Below, one piece after another: positions 1 through 5,169 of a DNA stretch of 5,169 bases (positions are counted from its first letter, which is position 1; every line of letters starts with the position of its first letter). Location of the stretch: contig CP070826.1 of NCBI GenBank assembly GCA_020344435.1, forward strand, positions 1,073,420-1,078,588. Reading direction: 5' to 3'. A program made the position numbers and the translations under genes. The DNA is from Candidatus Bathyarchaeota archaeon. GTDB lineage: Archaea; Thermoproteota; Bathyarchaeia; Bathyarchaeales; Bathyarchaeaceae. The notes under the pieces are model-generated. The model did not search any database and was not told where the DNA came from. It saw nothing but the letters and a program-made list of their open reading frames with translations.

Positions 1-192
1 GAAGTTGATGGTCTGGCTAGGTTCATAGCTGGGATAAATCCGGGAATTCCCTATACGCTGCTCGCCTTCTACCCCAACTACATACTAACAGATCTTCCCA
101 CCACGAGCCGTGACATGGCATATCAATGCCTTGGGGCAGCGGATAAGCACTTGGAAAACGTCAGAATAGGAAATGTACATTTGCTTTCGTAG
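1..192 (+). CDS. C-terminal fragment of a radical SAM protein (PflA/COG1180-like), 5' end outside the window
   Basis: Frame 1 is open from the first base to the TAG at 190-192 and gives 63 residues with no start, so this is the 3' end of a gene entering from the left. The fragment runs from EVDGLARFIAGINPG through IPYTLLAFYPNY and LTDLPTTSRD to VRIGNVHLLS. That pattern (a helix 'ARFIA', a strand 'PYTLLAFYP', a 'DLPTTSR' loop and a terminal 'VRIGN') matches the end of the TIM-barrel in archaeal radical SAM proteins related to pyruvate formate-lyase activating enzymes, as I remember them. The CxxxCxxC cluster motif lies upstream of the window, so the substrate cannot be judged. It converges on the FAH-family gene with 30 nt between the stop codons. 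The reading frame is secure; the family call is moderately secure. Confidence 0.75.
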   Translation, partial: EVDGLARFIAGINPGIPYTLLAFYPNYILTDLPTTSRDMAYQCLGAADKHLENVRIGNVHLLS

Positions 193-222
193 CGCGCGCA
201 ACAAATTGCATTTATGAGGAGA

Positions 223-1113
223 TTATGTCTCCTTTGAGACAAGGTTTCTCAGGGTCCCAATCTTCTCAATCTCTACCTCAACTAAGTCTCCGGGTGACAA
301 GAATCTGGGCTGTGGTTTCATGAAGACTCCGACTCCCGCTGGGGTTCCAGTCGCGATTAGGTCTCCTGGTTCAAGAGTCATCACCTGACTAATGTGGTGG
401 ACTATTTCATAGATTCCAAAAACCATGTTCTTGGTAGATGAATCCTGTCTTACCTCCCCGTTTACCCTGGTGGAAACGCTTAGATTGTTAGGATCATCAA
501 TCTGATCGGTGGTCGTGATGCAAGGACCAATTGGTGCAAACGTGTCGAAACTCTTGCCTCTAGTCCATTGTTTGTCCTTGAACTGGATGTCTCGAGCGCT
601 CACGTCGTTGAAGGCTGTGTATCCAAAAATATGTCTCTTAGCCTCTGAAACAGGGATTTCTTTTCCTTTCTTCCCTAACACTATTGCCAATTCTGCCTCA
701 TAATCCAGCTGTTTCACCCATCGCGGTCGAACTATAGGTCTGTCAGGACCAATTATGGCTGTGCGTGGCTTCATGAATATTATTGGCTCATCCGGCGTGC
801 CTTTTCCCTGCTCTTCCGCATGGTCTTTGTAGTTCAAACCCAAGCAGACGATTTTTGGCGGCGAGAGCACTGGGGCTAATAGTGTCACGTCATCAAGGCT
901 AACAGTTGCGTTCATTCTATCCATTTGTGTTGAGCTTCTCATCAACTGATGTGCCATTTCTATTCCCCCACTGCCGAGTGCTATGAGCTCATTGAAATTC
1001 AGTGGCGGGGAATATCTCAGTGCTTTTGGCAATGCAAGTAGGCATATGATCTTATGGTCAATTAAGACACCATAAGATTCCATATTTGATTGTTGATACC
1101 GAACCAGCCTCAT
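223..1113 (-). CDS. Fumarylacetoacetate hydrolase (FAH) family protein
   Basis: This is a complete 296-residue protein of the FAH/COG0179 superfamily, whose members are soluble Mg2+/Mn2+ enzymes that hydrolyse, decarboxylate or isomerise acylpyruvate-like substrates, often in aromatic-compound breakdown. About 85 N-terminal residues form the smaller domain seen in longer prokaryotic members, followed by the catalytic domain. Visible motifs are CLGLNYKDHAEE (His99 and Glu102, spaced like the FAHD1 His-Glu dyad), DYEAELA (metal ligands Glu139 and Glu141), FNDVSARD (third ligand Asp170), WTRGKSFDTF with Lys187, and the C-terminal GDLIATGTPAGVG loop. All expected active-site positions are present, so it is probably active. 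The ATG start has a good ribosome binding site (GGAGGAGTGA, ending 7 nt upstream) and a TATA-like box further up. No pathway gene lies beside it, so the exact substrate (fumarylpyruvate, a hydroxyheptadienedioate, oxaloacetate or other) is open. Confidence 0.93.
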   Translation of the reverse strand: MRLVRYQQSNMESYGVLIDHKIICLLALPKALRYSPPLNFNELIALGSGGIEMAHQLMRSSTQMDRMNATVSLDDVTLLAPVLSPPKIVCLGLNYKDHAEEQGKGTPDEPIIFMKPRTAIIGPDRPIVRPRWVKQLDYEAELAIVLGKKGKEIPVSEAKRHIFGYTAFNDVSARDIQFKDKQWTRGKSFDTFAPIGPCITTTDQIDDPNNLSVSTRVNGEVRQDSSTKNMVFGIYEIVHHISQVMTLEPGDLIATGTPAGVGVFMKPQPRFLSPGDLVEVEIEKIGTLRNLVSKET

Positions 1114-1120
1114 AGCTTCG

Positions 1121-1130
1121 TCACTCCTCC
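1121..1130 (-). promoter_or_regulatory. Ribosome binding site of the FAH-family gene
   Basis: On the minus strand this reads GGAGGAGTGA and ends 7 nt before the ATG at 1113. It matches much of the archaeal anti-Shine-Dalgarno complement GGAGGTGAT and supports the chosen start. Confidence 0.7.
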
Positions 1131-1152
1131 GTCTCTGTATAGCATCGACATT

Positions 1153-1162
1153 GGATAAAAGC
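1153..1162 (-). promoter_or_regulatory. Putative TATA box for the FAH-family gene
   Basis: The minus strand reads GCTTTTATCC, an archaeal TATA-like element. Transcription starting about 25 nt downstream would begin near 1132, just ahead of the ribosome binding site, giving a short leader of roughly 18 nt. The geometry fits, but the element itself is short and AT-rich, so confidence is moderate. Confidence 0.5.
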
Positions 1163-1252
1163 CTGAAGAAATGGTCTTGGTAGAAGATTGGGCTATCATT
1201 TACTCAAAGTGAAACTGACGGCGAAGTAAGTCGAACAACTAGTGCATGGAAA

Positions 1253-1262
1253 AGTAATTAAT
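1253..1262 (+). promoter_or_regulatory. Putative TATA box for the RAM-domain gene
   Basis: AGTAATTAAT preceded by purine-rich GGAAA resembles a BRE plus TATA pair. The predicted transcription start near 1283 leaves a leader of about 20 nt before the ATG at 1304, containing GGTG at 1291-1294 as a weak ribosome binding site. The 190-nt divergent region 1114-1303 holds this element and the opposing FAH promoter; I see no gene in it. Confidence 0.45.
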
Positions 1263-1303
1263 CAGGGAATGAACTACACAATTGTTTGACGGTGTGAGTT
1301 AAG

Positions 1304-1567
1304 ATGGTTCAGGCATATGTTCTTTTCAAGGTGAGCTCTGGCACAGAGAGGGAAGTCTGTGAGGAAATCGCCGGTTTCGATGAGGTCTTGGTGGTAGGCA
1401 TTATTTATGGTGAATACGATGTAGTCGCCAAGATCTCTGTGCCAAACATGCAGGTGCTGGAAGAGTTTCTGGCGGAAAAGATAAGAAAGGTCACAAGTGT
1501 AATCTTGACATCCACAATGATTGTAGCCAGAGAGTACAAAGGAAAAAGCCAGCGCATCAAGAAATAG
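1304..1567 (+). CDS. Stand-alone Lrp/AsnC ligand-binding (RAM) domain protein
   Basis: This 87-residue protein matches the C-terminal RAM (Lrp/AsnC effector-binding) domain alone: strand VQAYVLFKV, helix TEREVCEEIAGFDEV, strand LVVGIIYGEYDVVAKISV containing the family's G-x-YDVV signature, helix NMQVLEEFLAEKI, and strand VILTSTMIVAREY. There is no helix-turn-helix, so it should not bind DNA itself. In the family such proteins dimerise or form larger rings through the beta sheet, bind amino acids or similar small molecules, and may co-assemble with full-length Lrp regulators. The C-terminus ends in a basic tail (KGKSQRIKK). The ATG has only a weak GGTG ribosome binding site 9 nt upstream. It lies 93 nt before the TFS-like gene on the same strand and could share its transcript. 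Ligand and partner are unknown. Confidence 0.9.
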   Translation: MVQAYVLFKVSSGTEREVCEEIAGFDEVLVVGIIYGEYDVVAKISVPNMQVLEEFLAEKIRKVTSVILTSTMIVAREYKGKSQRIKK

Positions 1568-1614
1568 TCGAGTCTGATTGTAGCAACGCCCTGAGATTCT
1601 CCATTACTTGAGGG

Positions 1615-1627
1615 TTGTGAATCACAA
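1615..1627 (+). repeat. 13-nt palindrome, possible operator upstream of the TFS-like gene
   Basis: TTGTGA and TCACAA flank a single central A, a perfect odd-length palindrome located 34-46 nt before the ATG at 1661. The position, near where BRE/TATA elements would sit for the downstream gene, would suit a dimeric regulator. No convincing TATA box overlaps it, and a 6-bp half-site can arise by chance. Confidence 0.35.
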
Positions 1628-1649
1628 ACTCAGATTGCACCAAGCATGT

Positions 1650-1655
1650 GAGGTG
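1650..1655 (+). promoter_or_regulatory. Ribosome binding site of the TFS-like gene
   Basis: GAGGTG lies 5 nt before the ATG at 1661 and 11 nt before a second in-frame ATG at 1667. Most TFS proteins begin at the residue equivalent to 1667 (MKFC...), so the start could be two codons later, but the spacing favours 1661. Confidence 0.65.
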
Positions 1656-1660
1656 CATGA

Positions 1661-1990
1661 ATGAAGATGAAGTTTTGTGACGAATGCGGCACCTTCCTGA
1701 GAGAGAGAAAGGATGGACTATGGTGCCCAAAATGCAGGAAGACGATTAGCTCAAAAGAAGTTCTAGCACCTAGAAGCTTCAAGAAAGAAGACTCGGCAAC
1801 AATTCAAGTTATTGACCGGTCGCAGATTGACTATGTGAAGGTCTCCCAGACGTGTCCAAAGTGCGATAATGAGATAGCCTATCGCTGGTTCTCAAGCGTT
1901 TCAGGTGAACATGCAGGCGTAAGAAGAGAAAGAACCGTGGAACACTTCAGATGCACGAAATGCTCTCACTCGTGGAGCAAGATTGCTTAG
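1661..1990 (+). CDS. TFS/RpoM-like two-zinc-ribbon protein with divergent catalytic hairpin
   Basis: The protein has 109 residues, the usual size of archaeal transcription factor S (TFIIS/Rpb9-like), which enters the RNA polymerase secondary channel and stimulates cleavage of backtracked RNA. The N-terminal zinc ribbon uses Cys6, Cys9, Cys22 and Cys25 (FCDECG...WCPKC); the C-terminal ribbon uses Cys65, Cys68, Cys98 and Cys101 (TCPKC...FRCTKCSHSW). Both ribbons look intact, joined by a charged linker of about 40 residues. The odd part is the hairpin between Cys68 and Cys98: it has 29 residues against 24 in the canonical TFS I remember, and the catalytic Asp-Glu pair (usually '(A/S)ADEP') is absent. 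In its place is SGEHAGVRRERTVEH (residues 81-95), rich in arginine. It may therefore bind polymerase without promoting cleavage, possibly as an inhibitor or modulator like Sulfolobus TFS4, or do something else. Confidence 0.88.
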   Translation: MKMKFCDECGTFLRERKDGLWCPKCRKTISSKEVLAPRSFKKEDSATIQVIDRSQIDYVKVSQTCPKCDNEIAYRWFSSVSGEHAGVRRERTVEHFRCTKCSHSWSKIA

Positions 1991-2073
1991 ACTTGCCCGA
2001 AGACTCGGCATCATGTTAGGGCAAAGAGCTCGCTGGCTTAGATCGTCGAGTCCATACGTGGCGCCTGATATAA

Positions 2074-3168
2074 TCAGAGGAGCCATTTTCCATTTTTCTG
2101 GATGGTTTCGCCATCTATCTGGATCTCGCCGCCGCCCTTCTCCTTCCTCAAATCTTTGACTATGTCCGCATGTATCGCTGATTTATTCAAGCCTCCACTA
2201 TCTTCGTAGGCGTTGCCTGGAGTAACATGGATTGTGCCCTCTATCTTCTCGTCAAAGAGCGTTTCGCTGGTGAATTGGGTTATGCCCTCGTTAGTTCCAA
2301 TCCCAAATTCGCCTAGTCGCCTTGCTCCTTCATCTGTCTTAATAAGCGCCTCTAACGCCTTCTGATTTGTTTCTGCCTTGAAATCAACTATTTTTCCTTT
2401 CTCAAAGCTAAGGAATATTCCTGAGATTGTCTGTCCTTGCATGTTATATGGATACGTGTATTTGATGTATCCGGTAGTGTATGTTTCATTAGGGGCGAAG
2501 TAGATTTCTCCGTCTGGCATGTTGCTCTTTCCATAGCACTTTATGCATTTTCTCCCTTCTATGCTAACGCTTAGGTCTGTATCGTCCGCAAGCACTCTGA
2601 CGACCTTTCCACTTTCAAATCTCTTCTTGATGTCTTCTTGTTTCCTTTCTTGTTCTCTCCAGTCTATGAGACAGGCGTTGTAGAAGAAATCCGTGAAATC
2701 CGCTGTAGACATTCCAGCAGCTTGAGCCATTGAGGGCGTAGGATACCGGGTTACGACCCACTTCTTCCTCAACCTTTCATCTAATATTGGCTTTGTCGTC
2801 TTTCTCCTCATCGATATTCTCTTGGGCTCGATGCCACTCAGTTCCTGACTGTTTGCTGGTCCGCCTATTCTGATATAAGCATCCATCGTCTCCATTTCTT
2901 TCAGCCTGAGTGGCGAAAGATGTCTCAACTGCTCATCTGAAGCGTATTTCATGAATGCATGGTCCATTCCTTCAAAGCCTATGTGTGGATCTAAGAAGAT
3001 GTGAGGATAGGGATATCCACCGCCCATGATGACTTTCTTGTACACCTCGAGGAATAATGGCAGAGTCTGAGTTGAATCAGTGAGCAAACAAACATTCTCC
3101 CCTTTTTCCATCTTGATCGAGTAATCGACCAAAATATCCGCTAGTCTAGAGTCTCTTGGATCGACCAC
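2074..3168 (-). CDS. M29-family metallo-aminopeptidase (AmpS/thermophilic aminopeptidase type)
   Basis: This 364-residue protein resembles peptidase family M29, two-metal aminopeptidases that remove N-terminal residues from peptides in the cytosol. The N-terminal domain starts with the typical SRLADILVDYSIKMEKGENV. The catalytic half carries Glu221 in NMPDGEIYFAPNE, Glu287 in LGEFGIGTNEGI, His314 in GTIHVTPGNAY with candidate catalytic Tyr321, and His333 and Asp335 in GGLNKSAIHAD. These are all the metal ligands and the catalytic tyrosine I expect for the family, so it is probably active. It is shorter than bacterial AmpS (about 410) but close to archaeal members as I recall them. The start is GTG, supported by GAGGTG 5 nt upstream and a clear TATA box. 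It diverges from the M20 gene and converges on the TFS-like gene, with 83 nt between stops. Confidence 0.92.
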   Translation of the reverse strand: MVDPRDSRLADILVDYSIKMEKGENVCLLTDSTQTLPLFLEVYKKVIMGGGYPYPHIFLDPHIGFEGMDHAFMKYASDEQLRHLSPLRLKEMETMDAYIRIGGPANSQELSGIEPKRISMRRKTTKPILDERLRKKWVVTRYPTPSMAQAAGMSTADFTDFFYNACLIDWREQERKQEDIKKRFESGKVVRVLADDTDLSVSIEGRKCIKCYGKSNMPDGEIYFAPNETYTTGYIKYTYPYNMQGQTISGIFLSFEKGKIVDFKAETNQKALEALIKTDEGARRLGEFGIGTNEGITQFTSETLFDEKIEGTIHVTPGNAYEDSGGLNKSAIHADIVKDLRKEKGGGEIQIDGETIQKNGKWLL

Positions 3169-3173
3169 AAAAA

Positions 3174-3179
3174 CACCTC
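3174..3179 (-). promoter_or_regulatory. Ribosome binding site deciding a GTG start for the M29 gene
   Basis: On the minus strand GAGGTG is followed by five T residues and then the GTG codon at 3168. ATG triplets just upstream (at 3181 and 3185 on this strand) are out of frame, so GTG is the supported start. Confidence 0.75.
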
Positions 3180-3202
3180 ATTCATCAAGGTTCAAAGAAG
3201 CT

Positions 3203-3212
3203 GCATTTATAC
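3203..3212 (-). promoter_or_regulatory. TATA box for the M29 gene
   Basis: The minus strand reads GTATAAATGC, close to a textbook archaeal TATA box, with GTAACAAG just upstream as a possible BRE. Transcription would start near 3182, giving a leader of about 14 nt that contains the ribosome binding site. Confidence 0.7.
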
Positions 3213-3224
3213 CTTGTTACCTCC

Positions 3225-3263
3225 TGCACACACGATTAGGAACGGATAATGTATGCGTGTGCA
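3225..3263. repeat. Inverted repeat between divergent peptidase promoters, possible shared operator
   Basis: TGCACAC at 3225-3231 is inverted as GTGTGCA at 3257-3263, with 25 nt between. The arms extend to TGCACACACG and CGTGTGCA if one CA unit is allowed to differ. The centre (3244) is within 2 nt of the midpoint between the M29 TATA box (3203-3212) and the M20 TATA box (3279-3288). This symmetry suggests a site for a regulator acting on both genes; it is not proof. Confidence 0.4.
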
Positions 3264-3278
3264 ATGCGGAGCACATAG

Positions 3279-3288
3279 AAACTTAAAT
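3279..3288 (+). promoter_or_regulatory. TATA box for the M20 gene, leaderless-type promoter
   Basis: AAACTTAAAT sits with its centre about 30 nt before the ATG at 3314, so the transcript would begin at or a few bases before the start codon. No convincing ribosome binding site precedes the ATG, which agrees with leaderless translation. The same CTTAAAT core recurs before the gene at 4697. Confidence 0.65.
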
Positions 3289-3313
3289 TGGATCAAGGCG
3301 CAACCAGTAGGCA

Positions 3314-4552
3314 ATGGTGATAGCTTTGAATGTCAACCGTCTCTTTTCTGAGATTGAAGAATTGAAGGACGAAATGGTAAAGACATTGATGGCGCTTGTG
3401 AGAATCTCCGCGATAGCTCCGGAGAATGGTGGGGAAGGCGAGTTGAAGAAGGTGGAGAAGCTAGTGCATATTCTGAACGAAATGGGATTTGACAATATAG
3501 AACATTATGATGTTGAAGATGAGAGAGTGCCTTCCAAGGTCAGACCAAATGTTGTGGCTTATTACCGTGGTCAAGATGAAGACAGGAAGCTCTGGATCAT
3601 CACACACCTGGACGTTGTTCCTCCCGGTGAAGGATCCTTTTGGACGGTGACCAAGCCCTTTGAACCAATAGTTGCTGGCGGCAAGGTTTACGGGCGGGGC
3701 AGCGAAGATAACGGTCAATCTCTGGTTGCTTCGATCTTCGCAGTGAAAGCATTGAAGAACCTGGGAATAAAGCCTAGGCGCACGATTGCCCTGGCCTTTG
3801 TTGCCGATGAAGAGGTGGGCAGCAGACATGGAATCCAACATCTCATAAAACAAGATATTTTCCGCGAAGATGATCTGATAGTGGTGCCTGATGGTGGAAA
3901 TGAAACCGGAGATTTCATTGAAATAGCTGAGAAGAGCATGATGAGCTTCAGAGTTCGCACAATTGGAAAGCAGACGCATGCAAGCACGCCAGGTAGAGGC
4001 TTAAACGCGCACCGTGCAGGAATGAGATACGCTTTGGCGCTGGATGATTTCCTGCACAAGAAATACTCGACAAGAGACGGCGATTTTGTTCCGCCAGAGA
4101 GCACATTCGAACCAACCAAGAAGAATCCGAATGTGGATGCTGTCAACATTATTCCAGGAGAAGACATAACCTATTTTGATTGTCGGATTCTTCCATAATA
4201 CAATCTTGATGAGATACTGAATGATGTTCACGTGACAGCCGAGAAGTTTGAAAAGAAACACGGAGCGAAGATAGAGATTGAACTTCTGGGGAAGAGTATC
4301 GCACCAAAACCTACGGATGTCAATTCAAGCGTCGTGCGTAAGCTGAAAGCGGCTATCAAGGCGGCCAGAAAGACTGAGCCCAGAGCAGGAGGGATAGGTG
4401 GGGGCACCTGCGCAGCTTTCTTCAGGAGAGCAGGGGTTCCTGCGGTGGTCTGGAGCACGATAGACGAAACGGCTCATCAACCCAACGAGTATGCAAAAGT
4501 GGAGAATATCATTGGTGATGCGAAAGTATTTGCTCTTCTAGCAGTCGACTAA
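3314..4552 (+). pseudogene. M20-family metallopeptidase (ArgE/DapE-like) interrupted by one in-frame TAA at codon 295
   Basis: One frame spans 412 codons, the normal length of archaeal M20 metallo-hydrolases, which cut dipeptides or N-acyl amino acids using two zinc ions. Metal and catalytic residues are His98 and Asp100 (THLDVVPPGE), Asp132 (YGRGSEDNG), Glu166-Glu167 (ADEEVGS), Asp193 (VPDGG), and His388 (DETAHQPNEY); the dimerisation domain carries His222 (THASTPGRG). A TAA at 4196-4198 stops translation after FDCRILP, and the same frame resumes at once with YNLDEIL. Family members have a residue such as Gln, Glu, Lys or Arg here, so one base change from CAA, GAA or AAA would explain it. 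The 117 codons after the stop, including GGIGGGT and the last zinc ligand, look fully conserved. A product ending at residue 294 would lack His388 and be inactive. Recent nonsense mutation, sequence error and readthrough are all possible. Exact substrate is unknown. Confidence 0.87.
4196..4198 (+). other. In-frame TAA stop inside the M20 gene
   Basis: The codon lies between CCA (Pro294) and TAC (Tyr296) with no change of frame on either side. TAA also ends the FAH-family gene, this M20 frame and the secreted-protein gene, so it is a normal stop here and not evidence of a reassigned code. It is not TAG, so pyrrolysine does not explain it. Confidence 0.9.
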
Positions 4553-4566
4553 TCTTGTAGCTCTGA

Positions 4567-4591
4567 ATGCTCGCGCGAGCATGACGAGCAT
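4567..4591. repeat. 16-bp perfect palindrome plus a repeated half-site
   Basis: ATGCTCGCGCGAGCAT at 4567-4582 equals its own reverse complement; CGAGCAT then recurs at 4585-4591. In RNA, ATGCTC can pair with GAGCAT around a GCGC loop, or ATGCTCG can pair with the second CGAGCAT around an 11-nt loop. It begins 15 nt after the M20 stop, so it could be a 3'-end hairpin, though no T-run follows directly. It is about 60-80 nt before the next TATA box, so it could also be an operator. The rest of 4553-4696 holds only the next promoter. Confidence 0.6.
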
Positions 4592-4644
4592 ATGAGGCTC
4601 CTTGATTTCTCTGCTATGCGTATCTGTGTTGTGCTGTTGGAAAG

Positions 4645-4658
4645 CAAAACTTAAATAC
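4645..4658 (+). promoter_or_regulatory. BRE/TATA promoter of the secreted-protein gene
   Basis: CAAAACTTAAATAC is a strong archaeal BRE/TATA match. Transcription should start near 4680, leaving about 15 nt before the ATG at 4697. No clear ribosome binding site lies in that short leader. Confidence 0.7.
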
Positions 4659-4696
4659 ATATTTCTGATTTATTATTTCTTACTATTGGCGATATT

Positions 4697-5155
4697 ATGA
4701 TCAGTAGAAACACTGCAATAGCGGTAGTAGCTGTAGCGGTTGGCGCTTTGACAACCTTATTCCTTCTGAATGGGGCTGTAACGGGGAGTATCTTCGGAAA
4801 GGTGACTCTTCCCTCATTTGGAACACTCAGGGCGGTCGGAGTCGGAGTGTACTGGGATAGCGGCTGCAACAGTATAGTCGGGTCCGTTGATTGGGGCGTG
4901 GTTGAACCTGGGGCAACAAAGAATGTGGTTGTCTACATTAAGAATGAGGGAACTGATCCAGTGACTCTTTCCTTGGATACAGAGAATTGGAACCCTTCGG
5001 CTGCTTCCAGCCACATAAGTCTTACTTGGGAGTACGGAGGGGAGGTTGTTGCTGTTGGCGGAGTCGTTGAGGCAAGGTTGAGTTTGGCCATTTCAGACAC
5101 TATAGAAGGCATAACAAGCTTCAGCTTCGACATAGTCATAGCCGGAAGCGGTTAA
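4697..5155 (+). CDS. Small membrane-anchored or secreted beta-rich protein, unknown function
   Basis: The protein has 152 residues. Residues 1-6 carry one arginine and residues 7-25 are a hydrophobic segment (AIAVVAVAVGALTTLFLLN), a signal peptide or N-terminal anchor with no clear AxA cleavage site. The remainder is rich in alternating hydrophobic residues, Gly, Ser and Thr, suggesting an extracellular beta sandwich. Recognisable blocks are VYWDSGC (51-57, the only cysteine), DWGVVEPG (65-72), VVVYIKNEGTDPVTLSL (77-93) and NWNPSAAS (97-104). The 'WG-x-EPG ... KNEG-x-x-PV' layout resembles extracellular Ig-like domains and, loosely, TasA/CalY-type fibre proteins; I also recall similar short proteins in Bathyarchaeia. 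No catalytic motif is visible. It has its own strong promoter and no partner gene in view. The gene call is firm; a surface or structural role is inference. Confidence 0.82.
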   Translation: MISRNTAIAVVAVAVGALTTLFLLNGAVTGSIFGKVTLPSFGTLRAVGVGVYWDSGCNSIVGSVDWGVVEPGATKNVVVYIKNEGTDPVTLSLDTENWNPSAASSHISLTWEYGGEVVAVGGVVEARLSLAISDTIEGITSFSFDIVIAGSG

Positions 5156-5169
5156 TCAATCGTGACATG

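Noticed and set aside
193..222. GCAA/TTGC hairpin between the convergent radical SAM and FAH genes
   Set aside because: A 4-bp stem in 30 nt is expected by chance, and no T-rich terminator is evident on either strand.
1993..2024. TTGCCC/GGGCAA inverted repeat between convergent genes, as a terminator
   Set aside because: The stem is only 6 bp with a 20-nt loop and no T-run follows; a competing CCGA/TCGG hairpin overlaps it. Too weak to call.
2019..2067. Possible tRNA, because GTCGAGTCC resembles a T-loop
   Set aside because: The flanking bases do not form a T-stem and no matching acceptor arm or anticodon arm can be drawn.
3461..3979. Open frame of 172 codons on the minus strand inside the M20 gene
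   Set aside because: It lies opposite strongly conserved M20 motifs, has no family resemblance and no promoter or ribosome binding site. The 150-codon minus-strand frame at 3715-4167 is rejected for the same reasons.
4196..4198. Pyrrolysine or altered genetic code at the M20 stop
   Set aside because: The codon is TAA, not TAG, and TAA ends other intact genes in this window, so recoding of all TAA codons is excluded.
4232..4552. Separate small gene starting at GTG 4232
   Set aside because: It is in the same frame as the M20 gene and encodes its C-terminal part with the last zinc ligand. No ribosome binding site or promoter precedes the GTG, so it is the continuation of one broken gene.
5167..5169. 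ATG at the very end of the window as the start of a next gene
   Set aside because: Only the triplet itself is visible and no clear ribosome binding site precedes it; nothing can be concluded.

Overview
The window reads as ordinary archaeal chromosome. The evidence is a TFS-type RNA polymerase cleavage-factor homologue, a stand-alone Lrp/AsnC ligand-binding (RAM) domain gene, TATA-like boxes about 25 nt upstream of likely transcription starts (one promoter looks leaderless), and GAGGTG-type ribosome binding sites. The mix of families, especially the small secreted protein with VYWDSGC and DWGxxEPG motifs, reminds me of Bathyarchaeia/Thermoproteota. That placement is from memory and is not proven here.

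Layout: (1) 1-192, + strand: C-terminal end of a radical SAM protein of the PflA/COG1180 type, cut by the window edge. (2) 223-1113, - strand: complete fumarylacetoacetate hydrolase (FAH) family enzyme, convergent with (1). (3) 1114-1303: divergent promoter region. (4) 1304-1567 and 1661-1990, + strand: the RAM-domain protein, then a TFS/RpoM-like two-zinc-ribbon protein whose catalytic hairpin is unusual. (5) 2074-3168, - strand: M29-type metallo-aminopeptidase, convergent with (4). (6) 3169-3313: divergent promoter region with a long-spaced inverted repeat midway between two TATA boxes. (7) 3314-4552, + strand: full-length M20 metallopeptidase frame broken by one in-frame TAA at codon 295. 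(8) 4553-4696: intergenic region with a perfect 16-bp palindrome and a strong promoter. (9) 4697-5155, + strand: small membrane-anchored or secreted beta-rich protein of unknown function.

Most genes appear to have their own promoters rather than forming a long operon. The two divergent peptidase genes could share control and a role in peptide turnover. The RAM-domain and TFS-like genes may be co-transcribed.

The points most worth following up are the TFS paralogue, whose acidic DE tip is missing and whose hairpin is about five residues longer and more basic, and the single nonsense codon in an otherwise intact M20 gene. I found no CRISPR array, insertion sequence, tRNA or rRNA, and nothing that amounts to a new multi-gene system.
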